Positions 1 through 6,406 of a DNA stretch of 7,693 nt are shown here, piece by piece. The stretch lies in contig JANWUU010000398.1 of assembly GCA_025057735.1 (NCBI GenBank), forward strand, positions 1 through 7,693, written 5' to 3'. The translations under genes and the position numbers were made by a program. Source of the stretch: Burkholderiaceae bacterium. GTDB taxonomy: Bacteria > Pseudomonadota > Gammaproteobacteria > Burkholderiales > Burkholderiaceae. The notes below the pieces were generated by a model. That model saw only the letters and a list, made by a program, of their open reading frames with translations. It had not been told where the DNA came from and searched no databases. Every line of letters begins with the position of its first letter. The first letter of the stretch is position 1.

Positions 1-879
1 CTGCTGGGCGAGGTCTTCCCGGCGGATCCGATCGCCATCGGCGCGCTGCTCGCCCCGCTCGATCTGGCTGCCGGTCCGGTGGTGCCGACGCGCGAGTGGC
101 GCGAGCTGTACGCCGCGCTCGATGGGGCAGCGGTCGCCGCCCTGCATCCCTTCTACACGGCGGCGGTGCGCGAGTTCGAGACCGCCGGGCGACCCGTGAT
201 CGGCTCCGCGCCGGTCGGCGTCGAGGGCACCGCGGCCTGGCTGGAGGCGGTCGGTGCGGCCTGCGGGGTGGCGCGCGCCCGCGTCGATGCCGCCAAGGCG
301 CAGGCGCTGCCGGCGATCGCGCAGGCGCTGGCGCGCACGCCGGTCACGGCGCGCATCACGGTCTCCGGCTACGAAGGCTCCGAATTGCTGGTGGCGCGCC
401 TGCTGATCGAAAGCGGCGCGCAGGTGCCGTACGTCGGCACCGCGTGCCCGCGCACGCCCTGGTCGGCGGCCGATGCCGACTGGCTGCAGGCGCGTGGCGC
501 GCACGTGCAGTTCCGCGCCTCGCTGCAGCAGGACCTGGCGGCGTTCGACGAGCTGCGGCCCGATCTGGCCATCGGCACCACGCCAGTGGTGCAGCACGCC
601 AAGCAGCGCGGCACGCCGGCGCTGTATTTCACGAACCTGATCTCGGCGCGGCCGCTCATGGGCGCCGCCGGCGCCGGATCGGTCGCCCAGGTGATCAACG
701 CCGCGCTCGCCAGCCGCGACCGCTTCGGCGCGATGCGCGCCTTCTTCGACGGCGTGGGCAGCGCCGATGCAGCCGGCGTATGGGCGCAGCCGCCGCAGCC
801 CCGTCCCGAGTGGCGCGAGTTCTACCGCCGCAAGCTGGAGAAGGCCGCCCGCCGCCGCAAGGCCGAGGAGATGATCTGA
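1..879 (+). CDS. bchY: Chlorophyllide a reductase subunit Y, C-terminal part (5' end outside window)
   Basis: BchY is one of the two nitrogenase-like catalytic subunits of chlorophyllide a reductase (COR). With BchZ, and electrons from the BchX iron protein, it reduces ring B on the way to bacteriochlorophyll a, in the cytoplasm. The frame is open from base 1 and gives 292 residues before TGA at 877-879. The family is about 500 residues long, so roughly the N-terminal 40% is missing, including the region expected to hold this subunit's Fe-S cysteines. Visible family features are the stretch around TACPRTPW (window residues about 147-154), the preceding [14 protein letters not shown] segment, and a basic C-terminal tail. 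No start codon is assigned, because the first in-frame ATG (79) lies inside the conserved fold. The stop overlaps the bchZ start by one base (TGATG), so translational coupling is likely. The immediate bchZ neighbour supports the call. Confidence 0.95.
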   Translation: MLGEVFPADPIAIGALLAPLDLAAGPVVPTREWRELYAALDGAAVAALHPFYTAAVREFETAGRPVIGSAPVGVEGTAAWLEAVGAACGVARARVDAAKAQALPAIAQALARTPVTARITVSGYEGSELLVARLLIESGAQVPYVGTACPRTPWSAADADWLQARGAHVQFRASLQQDLAAFDELRPDLAIGTTPVVQHAKQRGTPALYFTNLISARPLMGAAGAGSVAQVINAALASRDRFGAMRAFFDGVGSADAAGVWAQPPQPRPEWREFYRRKLEKAARRRKAEEMI

Positions 880-2333
880 TGCTGGTGCTCGATCACGATC
901 GCGCCGGCGGTTACTGGGGGGCGGTGTACGCCTTCACGGCGGTGAAGGGACTGCAGGTGATCATCGACGGCCCGGTGGGCTGCGAGAACCTGCCGGTGAC
1001 CGCGGTGCTGCACTACACCGATGCGCTGCCGCCGCACGAACTGCCAATCGTGGTCACCGGGCTGTCCGAGGAGGAACTCGGCCGCCGCGGCACCGAGGGC
1101 GCAATGCGCCGCGCGCACGGCACCCTCGATCCGTCGCTGCCGGCGGTGGTGGTCACCGGCTCGATCGCCGAGATGATCGGCGGCGGCGTCACGCCGGAGG
1201 GCAGCGGCATCCAGCGCTTCCTGCCGCGCACGATCGACGAGGACCAGTGGCAGAGCGCCGACCGCGCGCTCAACTGGCTGTGGACCGAATACGGCCCCGG
1301 GCAGGTGCCGGCGCGCACCCGCAAGGCGGGCGAGCGGCCGCGCGTCAACATCATCGGGCCGATGTACGGCACCTTCAACATGCCGAGCGATCTGGCCGAG
1401 GTGCGGCGCCTGATCGAGGGCATCGGTGCCGAGGTCAACCTGGTGTTCCCGCTCGGCGCGCATCTGCTGGACGTGCCGCGCCTGGCGGAGGCCGACGTCA
1501 ACGTCTGCTTGTATCGCGAATTCGGCCGTTCGCTGTGCGAGACCCTGCAGCGGCCGTGGCTGCAGGCCCCGATCGGGCTGCATTCGACCACCAAGTTCCT
1601 GCGTGCGCTGGGCGCGCTCACCGGTCTCGACCCCGAGCCTTTCATCGAACGCGAGAAGCACACCACGATCAAGCCGCTGTGGGATCTGTGGCGGTCAGTC
1701 ACGCAGGACTTCTTCGGTACCGCGAGTTTCGGCATCGTCGCCGGCGAGACGTATGCCCGCGGCGTGCGGCATTTCCTCGAAGACGAACTGGGGATGCCGT
1801 GCGCGTTCGCGTTCGCGCGCAGGCCGGGCGCGAAACCGGACAACGAGGCGGTGCGGCAGGCGCTGCGCGAGCGGCCGCCGCTGCTGGTCTTCGGTTCGTA
1901 CAACGAACGCATGTATCTGGCCGAGGCCGCGGGTGGGCCCCTGAAGCCGGCCTTCATTCCGGCCTCCTTCCCCGGCGCGCTGATCCGCCGCCACACCGGC
2001 ACGCCGTTCATGGGCTATGCGGGCGCCACCTACCTGGTGCAGGAGGTGTGCAACGCGCTGTTCGACGCCCTGTTCCACGTCCTGCCGCTCGCCACCGAGC
2101 TGGATCGCATCGACCCCACGCCGGCGCGTCCGCATGCGGAGCTGCCCTGGGAAGAGGAGGCGCGCGCCTTGCTGGCGCGGCTGGTGGAGGCGCAGCCGGT
2201 GCTGGTGCGCATCTCGGCCGCCAAGCGCCTGCGCGATGCCGCCGAGCAGCAGGCACGCAGCGGCGGCGCGAGCCGCGTCACCGCGCAGGCCGTGCGCGAG
2301 GCGGTCGGCCTTGCGGCGGAGGCGCCGCGATGA
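879..2333 (+). CDS. bchZ: Chlorophyllide a reductase subunit Z
   Basis: BchZ is the second catalytic (NifK-like) subunit of COR, pairing with BchY to form the substrate site and a shared [4Fe-4S] cluster. It is 484 residues, the normal family length. The ATG at 879 overlaps the bchY stop and follows GAGGAG at 865-870. The N-terminus [20 protein letters not shown] matches where the family begins. Cys35 in [10 protein letters not shown] is the likely BchZ cluster ligand known from COR studies. The conserved [11 protein letters not shown] segment (about 58-68) and the [10 protein letters not shown] loop (about 94-103) follow. Residues about 420-478 ([12 protein letters not shown] to VTAQAVREA) look like the small PCP_red-type helical domain shared with the B subunit of protochlorophyllide reductase. 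The gene lies directly upstream of puf, the usual bchXYZ-puf superoperon order. No truncation or frameshift is seen. Confidence 0.97.
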   Translation: MLVLDHDRAGGYWGAVYAFTAVKGLQVIIDGPVGCENLPVTAVLHYTDALPPHELPIVVTGLSEEELGRRGTEGAMRRAHGTLDPSLPAVVVTGSIAEMIGGGVTPEGSGIQRFLPRTIDEDQWQSADRALNWLWTEYGPGQVPARTRKAGERPRVNIIGPMYGTFNMPSDLAEVRRLIEGIGAEVNLVFPLGAHLLDVPRLAEADVNVCLYREFGRSLCETLQRPWLQAPIGLHSTTKFLRALGALTGLDPEPFIEREKHTTIKPLWDLWRSVTQDFFGTASFGIVAGETYARGVRHFLEDELGMPCAFAFARRPGAKPDNEAVRQALRERPPLLVFGSYNERMYLAEAAGGPLKPAFIPASFPGALIRRHTGTPFMGYAGATYLVQEVCNALFDALFHVLPLATELDRIDPTPARPHAELPWEEEARALLARLVEAQPVLVRISAAKRLRDAAEQQARSGGASRVTAQAVREAVGLAAEAPR

Positions 2334-2482
2334 GCGCACGCGCCATCCAAAGGATTCGGCCCGGCGCCGCCGGGCCCATCGGTCATCCCGGCGCGCAGGC
2401 GCCGTGGTGGTCCCTGCCGCGCGGGAGGTGCGCGGTGTCCGGCCGCAAGGCCTTTCGATGGAGGAAGTCCCCCTATGGCTGA
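2330..2482 (+). CDS. Doubtful 50-residue ORF in the pufQ position
   Basis: This frame starts with an ATGA overlap on the bchZ stop, has GGAGG at 2318-2322 seven bases upstream, and ends at TGA 2480-2482, eight bases inside pufB in another frame. The predicted 50-residue peptide is very basic, rich in Arg, Gly, Ala and Pro, and has no membrane segment. It therefore does not look like PufQ, which is about 74 residues with a hydrophobic stretch. Much of it is encoded by the stem-loops listed separately, which alone would give this composition. The perfect Shine-Dalgarno and the overlaps at both ends are the only arguments for translation. If translated, it could couple ribosomes from bchZ to pufB and open the hairpins. 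Chance is the default explanation. Confidence 0.2.
   Translation: MSARAIQRIRPGAAGPIGHPGAQAPWWSLPRGRCAVSGRKAFRWRKSPYG
2345..2435 (+). promoter_or_regulatory. Three consecutive stem-loops in the bchZ-pufB gap
   Basis: Three perfect GC stems lie in a row. The first is an 8-bp stem at 2358-2365/2369-2376 (GGCCCGGC with GCCGGGCC, 3-base loop). The second is a 6-bp stem at 2389-2394/2399-2404 (4-base loop GCAG). The third is a 6-bp stem at 2417-2422/2430-2435 (7-base loop). A tiny ATCC-AAA-GGAT hairpin precedes them at 2345-2355. There is no U-tract, so they are not classical intrinsic terminators. In Rhodobacter, structures at the 5' end of puf mRNA affect processing and stability, and a similar role is inferred here. 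I see no convincing sigma-70 promoter and no TGT-N12-ACA (PpsR/CrtJ) site in 2334-2474, so puf may be read from an upstream bch promoter or one hidden inside bchZ. Confidence 0.5.
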
Positions 2483-2624
2483 CGAACGCAGAAGTTCGCT
2501 GTCGGGGCTGACGGAGCAGGAAGCTCAGGAGTTCCACGGGATCTTCATGAGCAGCTTCATCGGCTTCACGATCGTCGCGATCATCGCCCACATCCTGGCG
2601 TGGGTGTGGCGCCCCTGGTTGTGA
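2475..2624 (+). CDS. pufB: LH1 antenna beta polypeptide
   Basis: This is the beta subunit of the core antenna: a single-span inner-membrane peptide that binds bacteriochlorophyll a with alpha and rings the reaction centre. It is 49 residues, normal for the family. The ATG at 2475 follows GGAGGAAG at 2460-2467. Family marks are the N-terminal [11 protein letters not shown] motif with His21, the membrane span at about 22-43, His39 as the axial BChl ligand in AHILAW, and the closing WRPWL. Trp45 lies six residues after the ligand, where beta Trp hydrogen-bonds the BChl acetyl group. The protein ends right after WRPWL. It is the first gene of the puf block. Its 3' end is nearly identical at the DNA level to the matching part of the next gene (tggcgc-ccc-tggttg at 2607-2621, 14 of 15 bases shared), which points to duplication. 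Confidence 0.97.
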   Translation: MADERRSSLSGLTEQEAQEFHGIFMSSFIGFTIVAIIAHILAWVWRPWL

Positions 2625-2645
2625 ACCCCTGACGGAGGTCACGCC

Positions 2646-2873
2646 ATGACGGAACGGGCAGACAGGCTGTGGGTGGAGGCTCCCCCGCCGGACGACCGGC
2701 TCAGCTTCTACGTCATCTTCGCCGCCAGCTTCGTGGTGCTGCTGGTGATCGCGCTGCTGGCGCAACTGATGATGTTGAAGTGGCGCGCCTGGTTGCCGGG
2801 CGCCGAGGGCAGCCGCTCGCTGGTGGAGGGCGTTCGCTGCGCCGTCTACACGTTCATGTCATACCTCAACTGA
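2646..2873 (+). CDS. LH1 beta-like paralogue lacking the BChl-ligand His, with C-terminal extension
   Basis: This gene encodes a 75-residue small membrane protein between pufB and pufA, not part of the standard puf set. The ATG at 2646 has GGAGG at 2634-2638, seven bases upstream, and codon third positions are GC-rich like its neighbours, so it is very likely expressed. Residues 21-50 align without gaps to PufB 20-49, with 11 of 30 identical by my count, including F21, I24, F25, S28, F29, A36, A39, W46, R47, W49 and L50. The axial His39 of PufB is Gln40 here, and the first beta His is Tyr22. There is no His in the protein. One membrane span covers about 21-44. Beyond WRAWL, residues 51-75 form an extra tail with hydrophobic residues at 59, 60, 63, 67, 70, 71 and 74, consistent with an amphipathic helix that would be periplasmic if beta topology holds. 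By size and layout it resembles PufX, PufW or gamma subunits of RC-LH1, but I see no sequence match to PufX. An accessory RC-LH1 role is inferred. Confidence 0.9.
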   Translation: MTERADRLWVEAPPPDDRLSFYVIFAASFVVLLVIALLAQLMMLKWRAWLPGAEGSRSLVEGVRCAVYTFMSYLN

Positions 2874-2891
2874 CGGAAAGGAGAAACCGCA

Positions 2892-3092
2892 ATGTGGCGA
2901 ATCTGGCTGCTGTTCGATCCGCGCCGATCGTTGATCGCGCTGTTCGTTTTTCTCATGGCGCTCGCGCTGCTGATCCATTTCATCCTGCTCAGTACCGACA
3001 AGTACAACTGGATCGAGGGATCGAAGGCCAAGGGCGCGAAAGTGTCGCTGGTGGCGCCCGCGCCGCCGGCGTCGGCCACCCCGCAGAAGTAG
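2892..3092 (+). CDS. pufA: LH1 antenna alpha polypeptide
   Basis: This is the alpha subunit of the core antenna, pairing with PufB to bind bacteriochlorophyll a and carotenoid in the ring around the reaction centre. It is 66 residues. The ATG at 2892 follows AAGGAG at 2878-2883. The N-terminus [18 protein letters not shown] holds the DPRR motif (9-12) at the cytoplasmic membrane face. The span covers about 13-34, with His29 as the BChl ligand in [10 protein letters not shown]. Trp40 lies 11 residues later, the usual alpha hydrogen-bonding Trp of roughly 870-880 nm LH1. The periplasmic C-terminal tail (about 43-66) is long, Ala/Pro/Lys-rich and low in complexity, so it is probably flexible or trimmed. 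The gene begins 18 bases after the beta-like gene, so pufB and pufA are unusually separated by that insertion. Confidence 0.97.
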   Translation: MWRIWLLFDPRRSLIALFVFLMALALLIHFILLSTDKYNWIEGSKAKGAKVSLVAPAPPASATPQK

Positions 3093-3107
3093 CGCGGTGG
3101 CGCGGTC

Positions 3108-3146
3108 GTCCGGCGGCCGGCTGACGGTGGTCGGCCGCCGCCGGAC
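3108..3146 (+). promoter_or_regulatory. pufA-pufL intercistronic stem-loop
   Basis: A perfect 9-bp stem (gtccggcgg at 3108-3116 with ccgccggac at 3138-3146) encloses a 21-base loop that can pair further. An alternative 12-bp pairing with a 3-base bulge is also possible. There is no U-tract. In Rhodobacter a hairpin at this place protects the upstream pufBA segment from 3'-5' decay, giving many more antenna than reaction-centre transcripts. The same role is inferred here from position and strength. The 105-base gap is otherwise non-coding. Confidence 0.7.
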
Positions 3147-3160
3147 CCCCGGGGCGAGTG

Positions 3161-3176
3161 CGGCCGCGGCCGGCCG
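3161..3176 (+). promoter_or_regulatory. Second small stem-loop before pufL
   Basis: A 6-bp stem (cggccg at 3161-3166 with cggccg at 3171-3176, 4-base loop) lies just downstream of the main pufA-pufL hairpin and eight bases before the pufL Shine-Dalgarno GAGGAGG at 3184-3190. A CCCCGGGG palindrome at 3147-3154 lies between the two. It may add to mRNA stability or limit access to the pufL start. In such GC-rich DNA, a stem this short could be chance. Confidence 0.35.
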
Positions 3177-3197
3177 TGGCGTCGAGGAGGCGAGCCT

Positions 3198-4022
3198 ATG
3201 GCGATGTTGAGCTTCGAACGCAAGTACCGCGTACGCGGTGGCACCCTGATCGGCGGTGACCTGTTCGACTTCTGGGTCGGGCCGTTCTATGTCGGCTTCT
3301 TCGGCGTCACCACGATCTTTTTCACGATCGTCGGCACCGCGCTGATCGTCTACGGCGCCTCGCAGGGGCCGACCTGGAACATCTGGCAGATCAACATCGC
3401 GCCGCCGGACCTGAAATACGGGCTGAAGCTGGCGCCGCTGCTGGAAGGCGGGCTGTGGCAGCTGATCACGATCTGCGCGATCGGCGCTTTCGTCTCCTGG
3501 GCGCTGCGCGAGGTCGAGATCTGCCGCAAGCTCGGCATCGGTTATCACGTGCCGGTGGCGTTCTCGTTCGCGATCTTCGCCTACGTCACGCTGGTCGTGA
3601 TCCGGCCGCTGCTGATGGGCGCCTGGGGACACGGCTTTCCGTACGGCATCTTCAGCCACCTGGACTGGGTGTCGAACGTGGGCTACCAGTATTTGCACTT
3701 CCATTACAACCCGGCGCACATGATCGCGGTGTCGCTGTTCTTCACCACCACGCTGGCGCTGGCGCTGCACGGCTCGCTGATCCTGTCGGCGAGCAACCCG
3801 GAGAAGGGGCAGACCGTGCGCAGCGTCGAACACGAGAACACCTACTTCCGCGACTTCATCGGCTATTCGATCGGCACGCTCGGCATCCACCGGCTGGGGC
3901 TGTTCCTGGCGCTGGCCGCCGGCTTCTGGAGCGCGATCTGCATCGTGATCAGCGGTCCGTTCTGGACGCGCGGCTGGCCGGAGTGGTGGAACTGGTGGCT
4001 GGATCTGCCGATCTGGCGCTGA
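3198..4022 (+). CDS. pufL: Photosynthetic reaction centre L subunit
   Basis: PufL is one half of the membrane heterodimer that performs light-driven charge separation and reduces quinone at QB. It is 274 residues, the normal length, with five membrane helices. The ATG at 3198 follows GAGGAGG at 3184-3190. Numbering runs one above mature Rhodobacter L. Visible residues are Glu105 (bacteriophaeophytin hydrogen bond), His154 (accessory BChl), Tyr163 (near the cytochrome donor path), His169 (hydrogen bond to the special pair), His174 (special-pair ligand), and His191 and His231 (non-haem iron). In the QB pocket, Glu213 is kept, but the next residue is Asn214 and residue 211 is Glu (EHEN). This matches Blastochloris viridis rather than the DHED of Rhodobacter sphaeroides. 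The C-terminus is the usual Trp-rich RGWPEWW segment. pufM follows after 15 bases. Confidence 0.99.
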   Translation: MAMLSFERKYRVRGGTLIGGDLFDFWVGPFYVGFFGVTTIFFTIVGTALIVYGASQGPTWNIWQINIAPPDLKYGLKLAPLLEGGLWQLITICAIGAFVSWALREVEICRKLGIGYHVPVAFSFAIFAYVTLVVIRPLLMGAWGHGFPYGIFSHLDWVSNVGYQYLHFHYNPAHMIAVSLFFTTTLALALHGSLILSASNPEKGQTVRSVEHENTYFRDFIGYSIGTLGIHRLGLFLALAAGFWSAICIVISGPFWTRGWPEWWNWWLDLPIWR

Positions 4023-4037
4023 CGCGGGAGGTTCTCC

Positions 4038-5009
4038 ATGGCGATCGAGTACCAAAACCTGTTCACGCGCGTGCAGGTGCGCGCGCCGGCGCAGCTCGGC
4101 GTGCCGATGCAGCCCGGCAGCTGGGTGCGCCAGGGCAAGCCGCGCTTTTCCTATTGGCTCGGAAAGCTGGGCGACGCCCAGATCGGGCCCGTGTACCTGG
4201 GTTTCCTCGGCCTGGCCTCGATCGTGTGCGGCGTCATCGCCATCGAGATCATCGGCCTGAACATGCTGGCCTCGGTGAACTGGGACCCAGTGCAGTTCGT
4301 GCGGCAATTGCCGTGGCTGGCGCTGGAGCCGCCGCCGCCGGAGTACGGCTTGAGCCTGCCGCCGCTGAACCAAGGCGGCTGGTGGCTGATGGCGGGTTTC
4401 TTCCTGACCGCCTCGATTCTGCTGTGGTGGCTGCGCACCTACCGGCGCGCGCGCGCGCTCGGCATGGGTACGCATGTGGCGTGGGCCTTCGCCTCTGCGA
4501 TCTGGCTGTACCTGGTGCTCGGTTTCATCCGCCCGCTGGCGATGGGCTCGTGGTCCGAGGCGGTGCCGTTCGGCATCTTCCCGCACCTGGACTGGACGGC
4601 GGCGTTCTCGATCCGTTACGGCAACCTGTTTTACAACCCGTTCCACTGCCTGTCGATCGCCTTCCTGTACGGATCGGTGCTGCTGTTCGCGATGCACGGC
4701 GCGACCATCCTCGCGGTCAGCCGTTACGGCGGCGAGCGCGAGCTGGAGCAGATCACCGACCGCGGCACCGCCGCCGAGCGCGCCGCCCTGTTCTGGCGCT
4801 GGACGATGGGCTTCAACGCGACAATGGAATCGATCCACCGCTGGGCGTGGTGGTTCGCGGTGCTGACACCGCTGACCGGTGGCATCGGCATCCTGCTCAC
4901 CGGCACCGTGGTGGACAACTGGTACCTGTGGGCGGTGAAGCACGGCGTGGCGCCCGCCTACCCGCAGGCCGTGCCGGCGGTGGCCGACCCGGCGTTGCTG
5001 CCGCGCTGA
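4038..5009 (+). CDS. pufM: Photosynthetic reaction centre M subunit
   Basis: PufM is the partner of PufL. It binds QA, half of the special pair and three iron ligands. It is 323 residues with five membrane helices. The ATG at 4038 follows GGGAGG at about 4026-4031. Visible residues are His183 (accessory BChl), His203 (special-pair ligand), Tyr211 (tuning electron transfer), His220, Glu235 and His267 (non-haem iron), and Trp253 (QA site). Asp46 in the GDAQIGP motif replaces the Asn44 of Rhodobacter sphaeroides (mature numbering). This pairs with Asn214 in PufL and gives the viridis-style swap of the acidic group near QB. The C-terminal tail (about 301-323) continues well past the last helix, as expected when a tetrahaem cytochrome docks on the periplasmic face. 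pufC follows after 30 bases. Confidence 0.99.
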   Translation: MAIEYQNLFTRVQVRAPAQLGVPMQPGSWVRQGKPRFSYWLGKLGDAQIGPVYLGFLGLASIVCGVIAIEIIGLNMLASVNWDPVQFVRQLPWLALEPPPPEYGLSLPPLNQGGWWLMAGFFLTASILLWWLRTYRRARALGMGTHVAWAFASAIWLYLVLGFIRPLAMGSWSEAVPFGIFPHLDWTAAFSIRYGNLFYNPFHCLSIAFLYGSVLLFAMHGATILAVSRYGGERELEQITDRGTAAERAALFWRWTMGFNATMESIHRWAWWFAVLTPLTGGIGILLTGTVVDNWYLWAVKHGVAPAYPQAVPAVADPALLPR

Positions 5010-5039
5010 GCAGACGCAACTCGCACGCGAGGTGACACC

Positions 5040-6398
5040 ATGACCCCCAGCCTTCGCGCAATGACGTTCGCGGCCGCCGTGCTGGCGCTCGCCGCCTGCG
5101 AGCGGCCGCCGGTGGACAGCACCCAGTCGGGTTTTCGCGGCACCGGCATGGTGCAGGTGGCCAATCCGCGCATCGTCGGGCCGCGCCTGGCGGCGCAGGA
5201 GGTGCCGGCGCCTGCGCCGGCGGTGCCGCCGACCGGGCAGCTTTCGTCGGCCGCGTATAAGAACGTGCAGGTGCTGGGGGACGTCGATGCCGGCGCCTTC
5301 ATCCGCCTGATGACCTCGATCACGCAGTGGGTGTCGCCCGAGCAGGGCTGCAATTACTGCCACAAGGAGGGCGAGGATCTGTCCGCCGACACGCTGCCGG
5401 CGAAGCGCATCGCACGCACGATGCTGGCGATGACGCGTTCGATCAACGCGCAGTGGAAGACCCACGTGGGCGCGACGGGCGTCACCTGCTACACCTGCCA
5501 TCGCGGCCAGCCCGTGCCGGCGGCCTACTGGTACACGGCCGCGCCGCAGGAGGTGCGGCGCGTCGGTGCCGGCTGGCGCTACGGGCAGAACATGCCGGCG
5601 CGCGAAGTGGGCCTCGCCTCGCTGCCGGCCGACCCGTTTACGCCCTACCTGGCGCAGACGGGCGAGATCCGCGTGCTCGGCAAGACCGCGCTGCCTACTG
5701 GCCACGTGGCGAGCATCCAGCACACCGAGCTCACGTACGCGCTGATGATGCACATGTCCGATGCGCTCGGCGTCAACTGCACCTACTGCCACAACACGCG
5801 TTCGTTCGCCGAATGGGAGCAGAGCAGCCCGCAGCGCGTCACCGCCTGGCACGGCATCCGCATGGTGCAGGCGGTCAACGCCAAGTACATCGCGCCGCTG
5901 GCGCCCCTGTATCCGAAGGAATCGCTCGGGCCGACCGGCGATCCGCCCAAGGTCAACTGCACCACCTGCCATCAGGGTCTGAACAAGCCCCTGGCCGGCG
6001 CGCAGATGGCCAAGCACTATCCGGAGCTGCTGGTGGCGGGCGGCGCGGCGGTGCCGGCTGCGGCGGCAGCGCCGGCTGCCGTCTCCGGCCTGCTGGCCAA
6101 GGTGCTGTTTGCGGTCGGCAAAGCGGACCTGTCGGCGGAGGCCACGCAGGCGCTGGCGGAGGCGGCCAACACCCTGCGCGAGCGGCCGGAGCTCAAGGTG
6201 GCGCTGTCGGGCTTCGCCGACGCCAGCGGCAACCGCGAGCAGAACTTCGAACTCGCCAAGCAGCGCGCGTTTGCCGTGCGCGATGCGCTGAAGGCGGCCG
6301 GCGTGGCGGAGGACCGGCTGGTGCTGCAGAAGCCAGAGTTCGTCATCGGCGGCATGACCGACGACGCACGGCGCGTCGAGGTGCGCGTGCTGCCGTAG
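5040..6398 (+). CDS. pufC: Reaction centre tetrahaem cytochrome c subunit fused to OmpA-like domain
   Basis: PufC is a periplasmic tetrahaem cytochrome that re-reduces the photo-oxidised special pair. The ATG at 5040 follows GAGGTGA at 5029-5035. The N-terminus is a lipoprotein signal with lipobox LAAC and Cys20 as the anchor. Four haem motifs are present: CNYCH (104-108), CYTCH (150-154), CTYCH (247-251) and CTTCH (307-311). Likely distal ligands, from spacing compared with Blastochloris viridis, are Met91, Met128, Met236 and His142, giving three His/Met haems and one bis-His. The protein is 452 residues, about 100 more than a usual PufC. After an Ala/Pro linker (about 332-349), residues about 350-452 form an OmpA/MotB C-terminal type domain: a beta-strand start [15 protein letters not shown], then GFADASGN and [12 protein letters not shown], with Asp394 and Arg409 at the spacing of the peptidoglycan-binding Asp/Arg of OmpA. 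Both parts lie in one continuous frame. Wall tethering is inferred. Confidence 0.97.
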   Translation: MTPSLRAMTFAAAVLALAACERPPVDSTQSGFRGTGMVQVANPRIVGPRLAAQEVPAPAPAVPPTGQLSSAAYKNVQVLGDVDAGAFIRLMTSITQWVSPEQGCNYCHKEGEDLSADTLPAKRIARTMLAMTRSINAQWKTHVGATGVTCYTCHRGQPVPAAYWYTAAPQEVRRVGAGWRYGQNMPAREVGLASLPADPFTPYLAQTGEIRVLGKTALPTGHVASIQHTELTYALMMHMSDALGVNCTYCHNTRSFAEWEQSSPQRVTAWHGIRMVQAVNAKYIAPLAPLYPKESLGPTGDPPKVNCTTCHQGLNKPLAGAQMAKHYPELLVAGGAAVPAAAAAPAAVSGLLAKVLFAVGKADLSAEATQALAEAANTLRERPELKVALSGFADASGNREQNFELAKQRAFAVRDALKAAGVAEDRLVLQKPEFVIGGMTDDARRVEVRVLP

Positions 6399-6406
6399 GC
6401 GTGCCG

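Noticed and set aside
96..878. Plus-strand frame upstream of and in frame with bchZ, giving a 745-residue protein
   Set aside because: The upstream part is Arg-rich shadow sequence over bchY. BchZ family similarity starts exactly at the ATG at 879, which has a good Shine-Dalgarno.
2334..2474. PpsR/CrtJ operator (TGT-N12-ACA) or sigma-70 promoter before pufB
   Set aside because: No matching spaced half-sites or credible -35/-10 pair were found by eye.
2646..2873. The extra gene as a second LH1 alpha or as PufX
   Set aside because: It lacks the DPRR and IHxxLLST marks of alpha, and I see no PufX sequence motifs. Its gap-free match to PufB makes a beta origin the better reading.
5010..5039. 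A pufX gene after pufM
   Set aside because: Only 30 bases separate pufM from pufC. There is no room for pufX.
2859..6017. Very long open frame on the minus strand (about 1050 codons) opposite pufA-pufL-pufM-pufC
   Set aside because: The product is Arg/His/Gln/Ala-rich low-complexity sequence typical of the mirror of GC-rich codons, and the plus strand is fully explained by well-recognised puf genes.
6033..6090. PufC-OmpA fusion as a frameshift artefact joining two genes
   Set aside because: A single frame continues with consistent codon bias, and no start codon with a Shine-Dalgarno is seen at the domain border. It can still only be fully excluded with read-level data.
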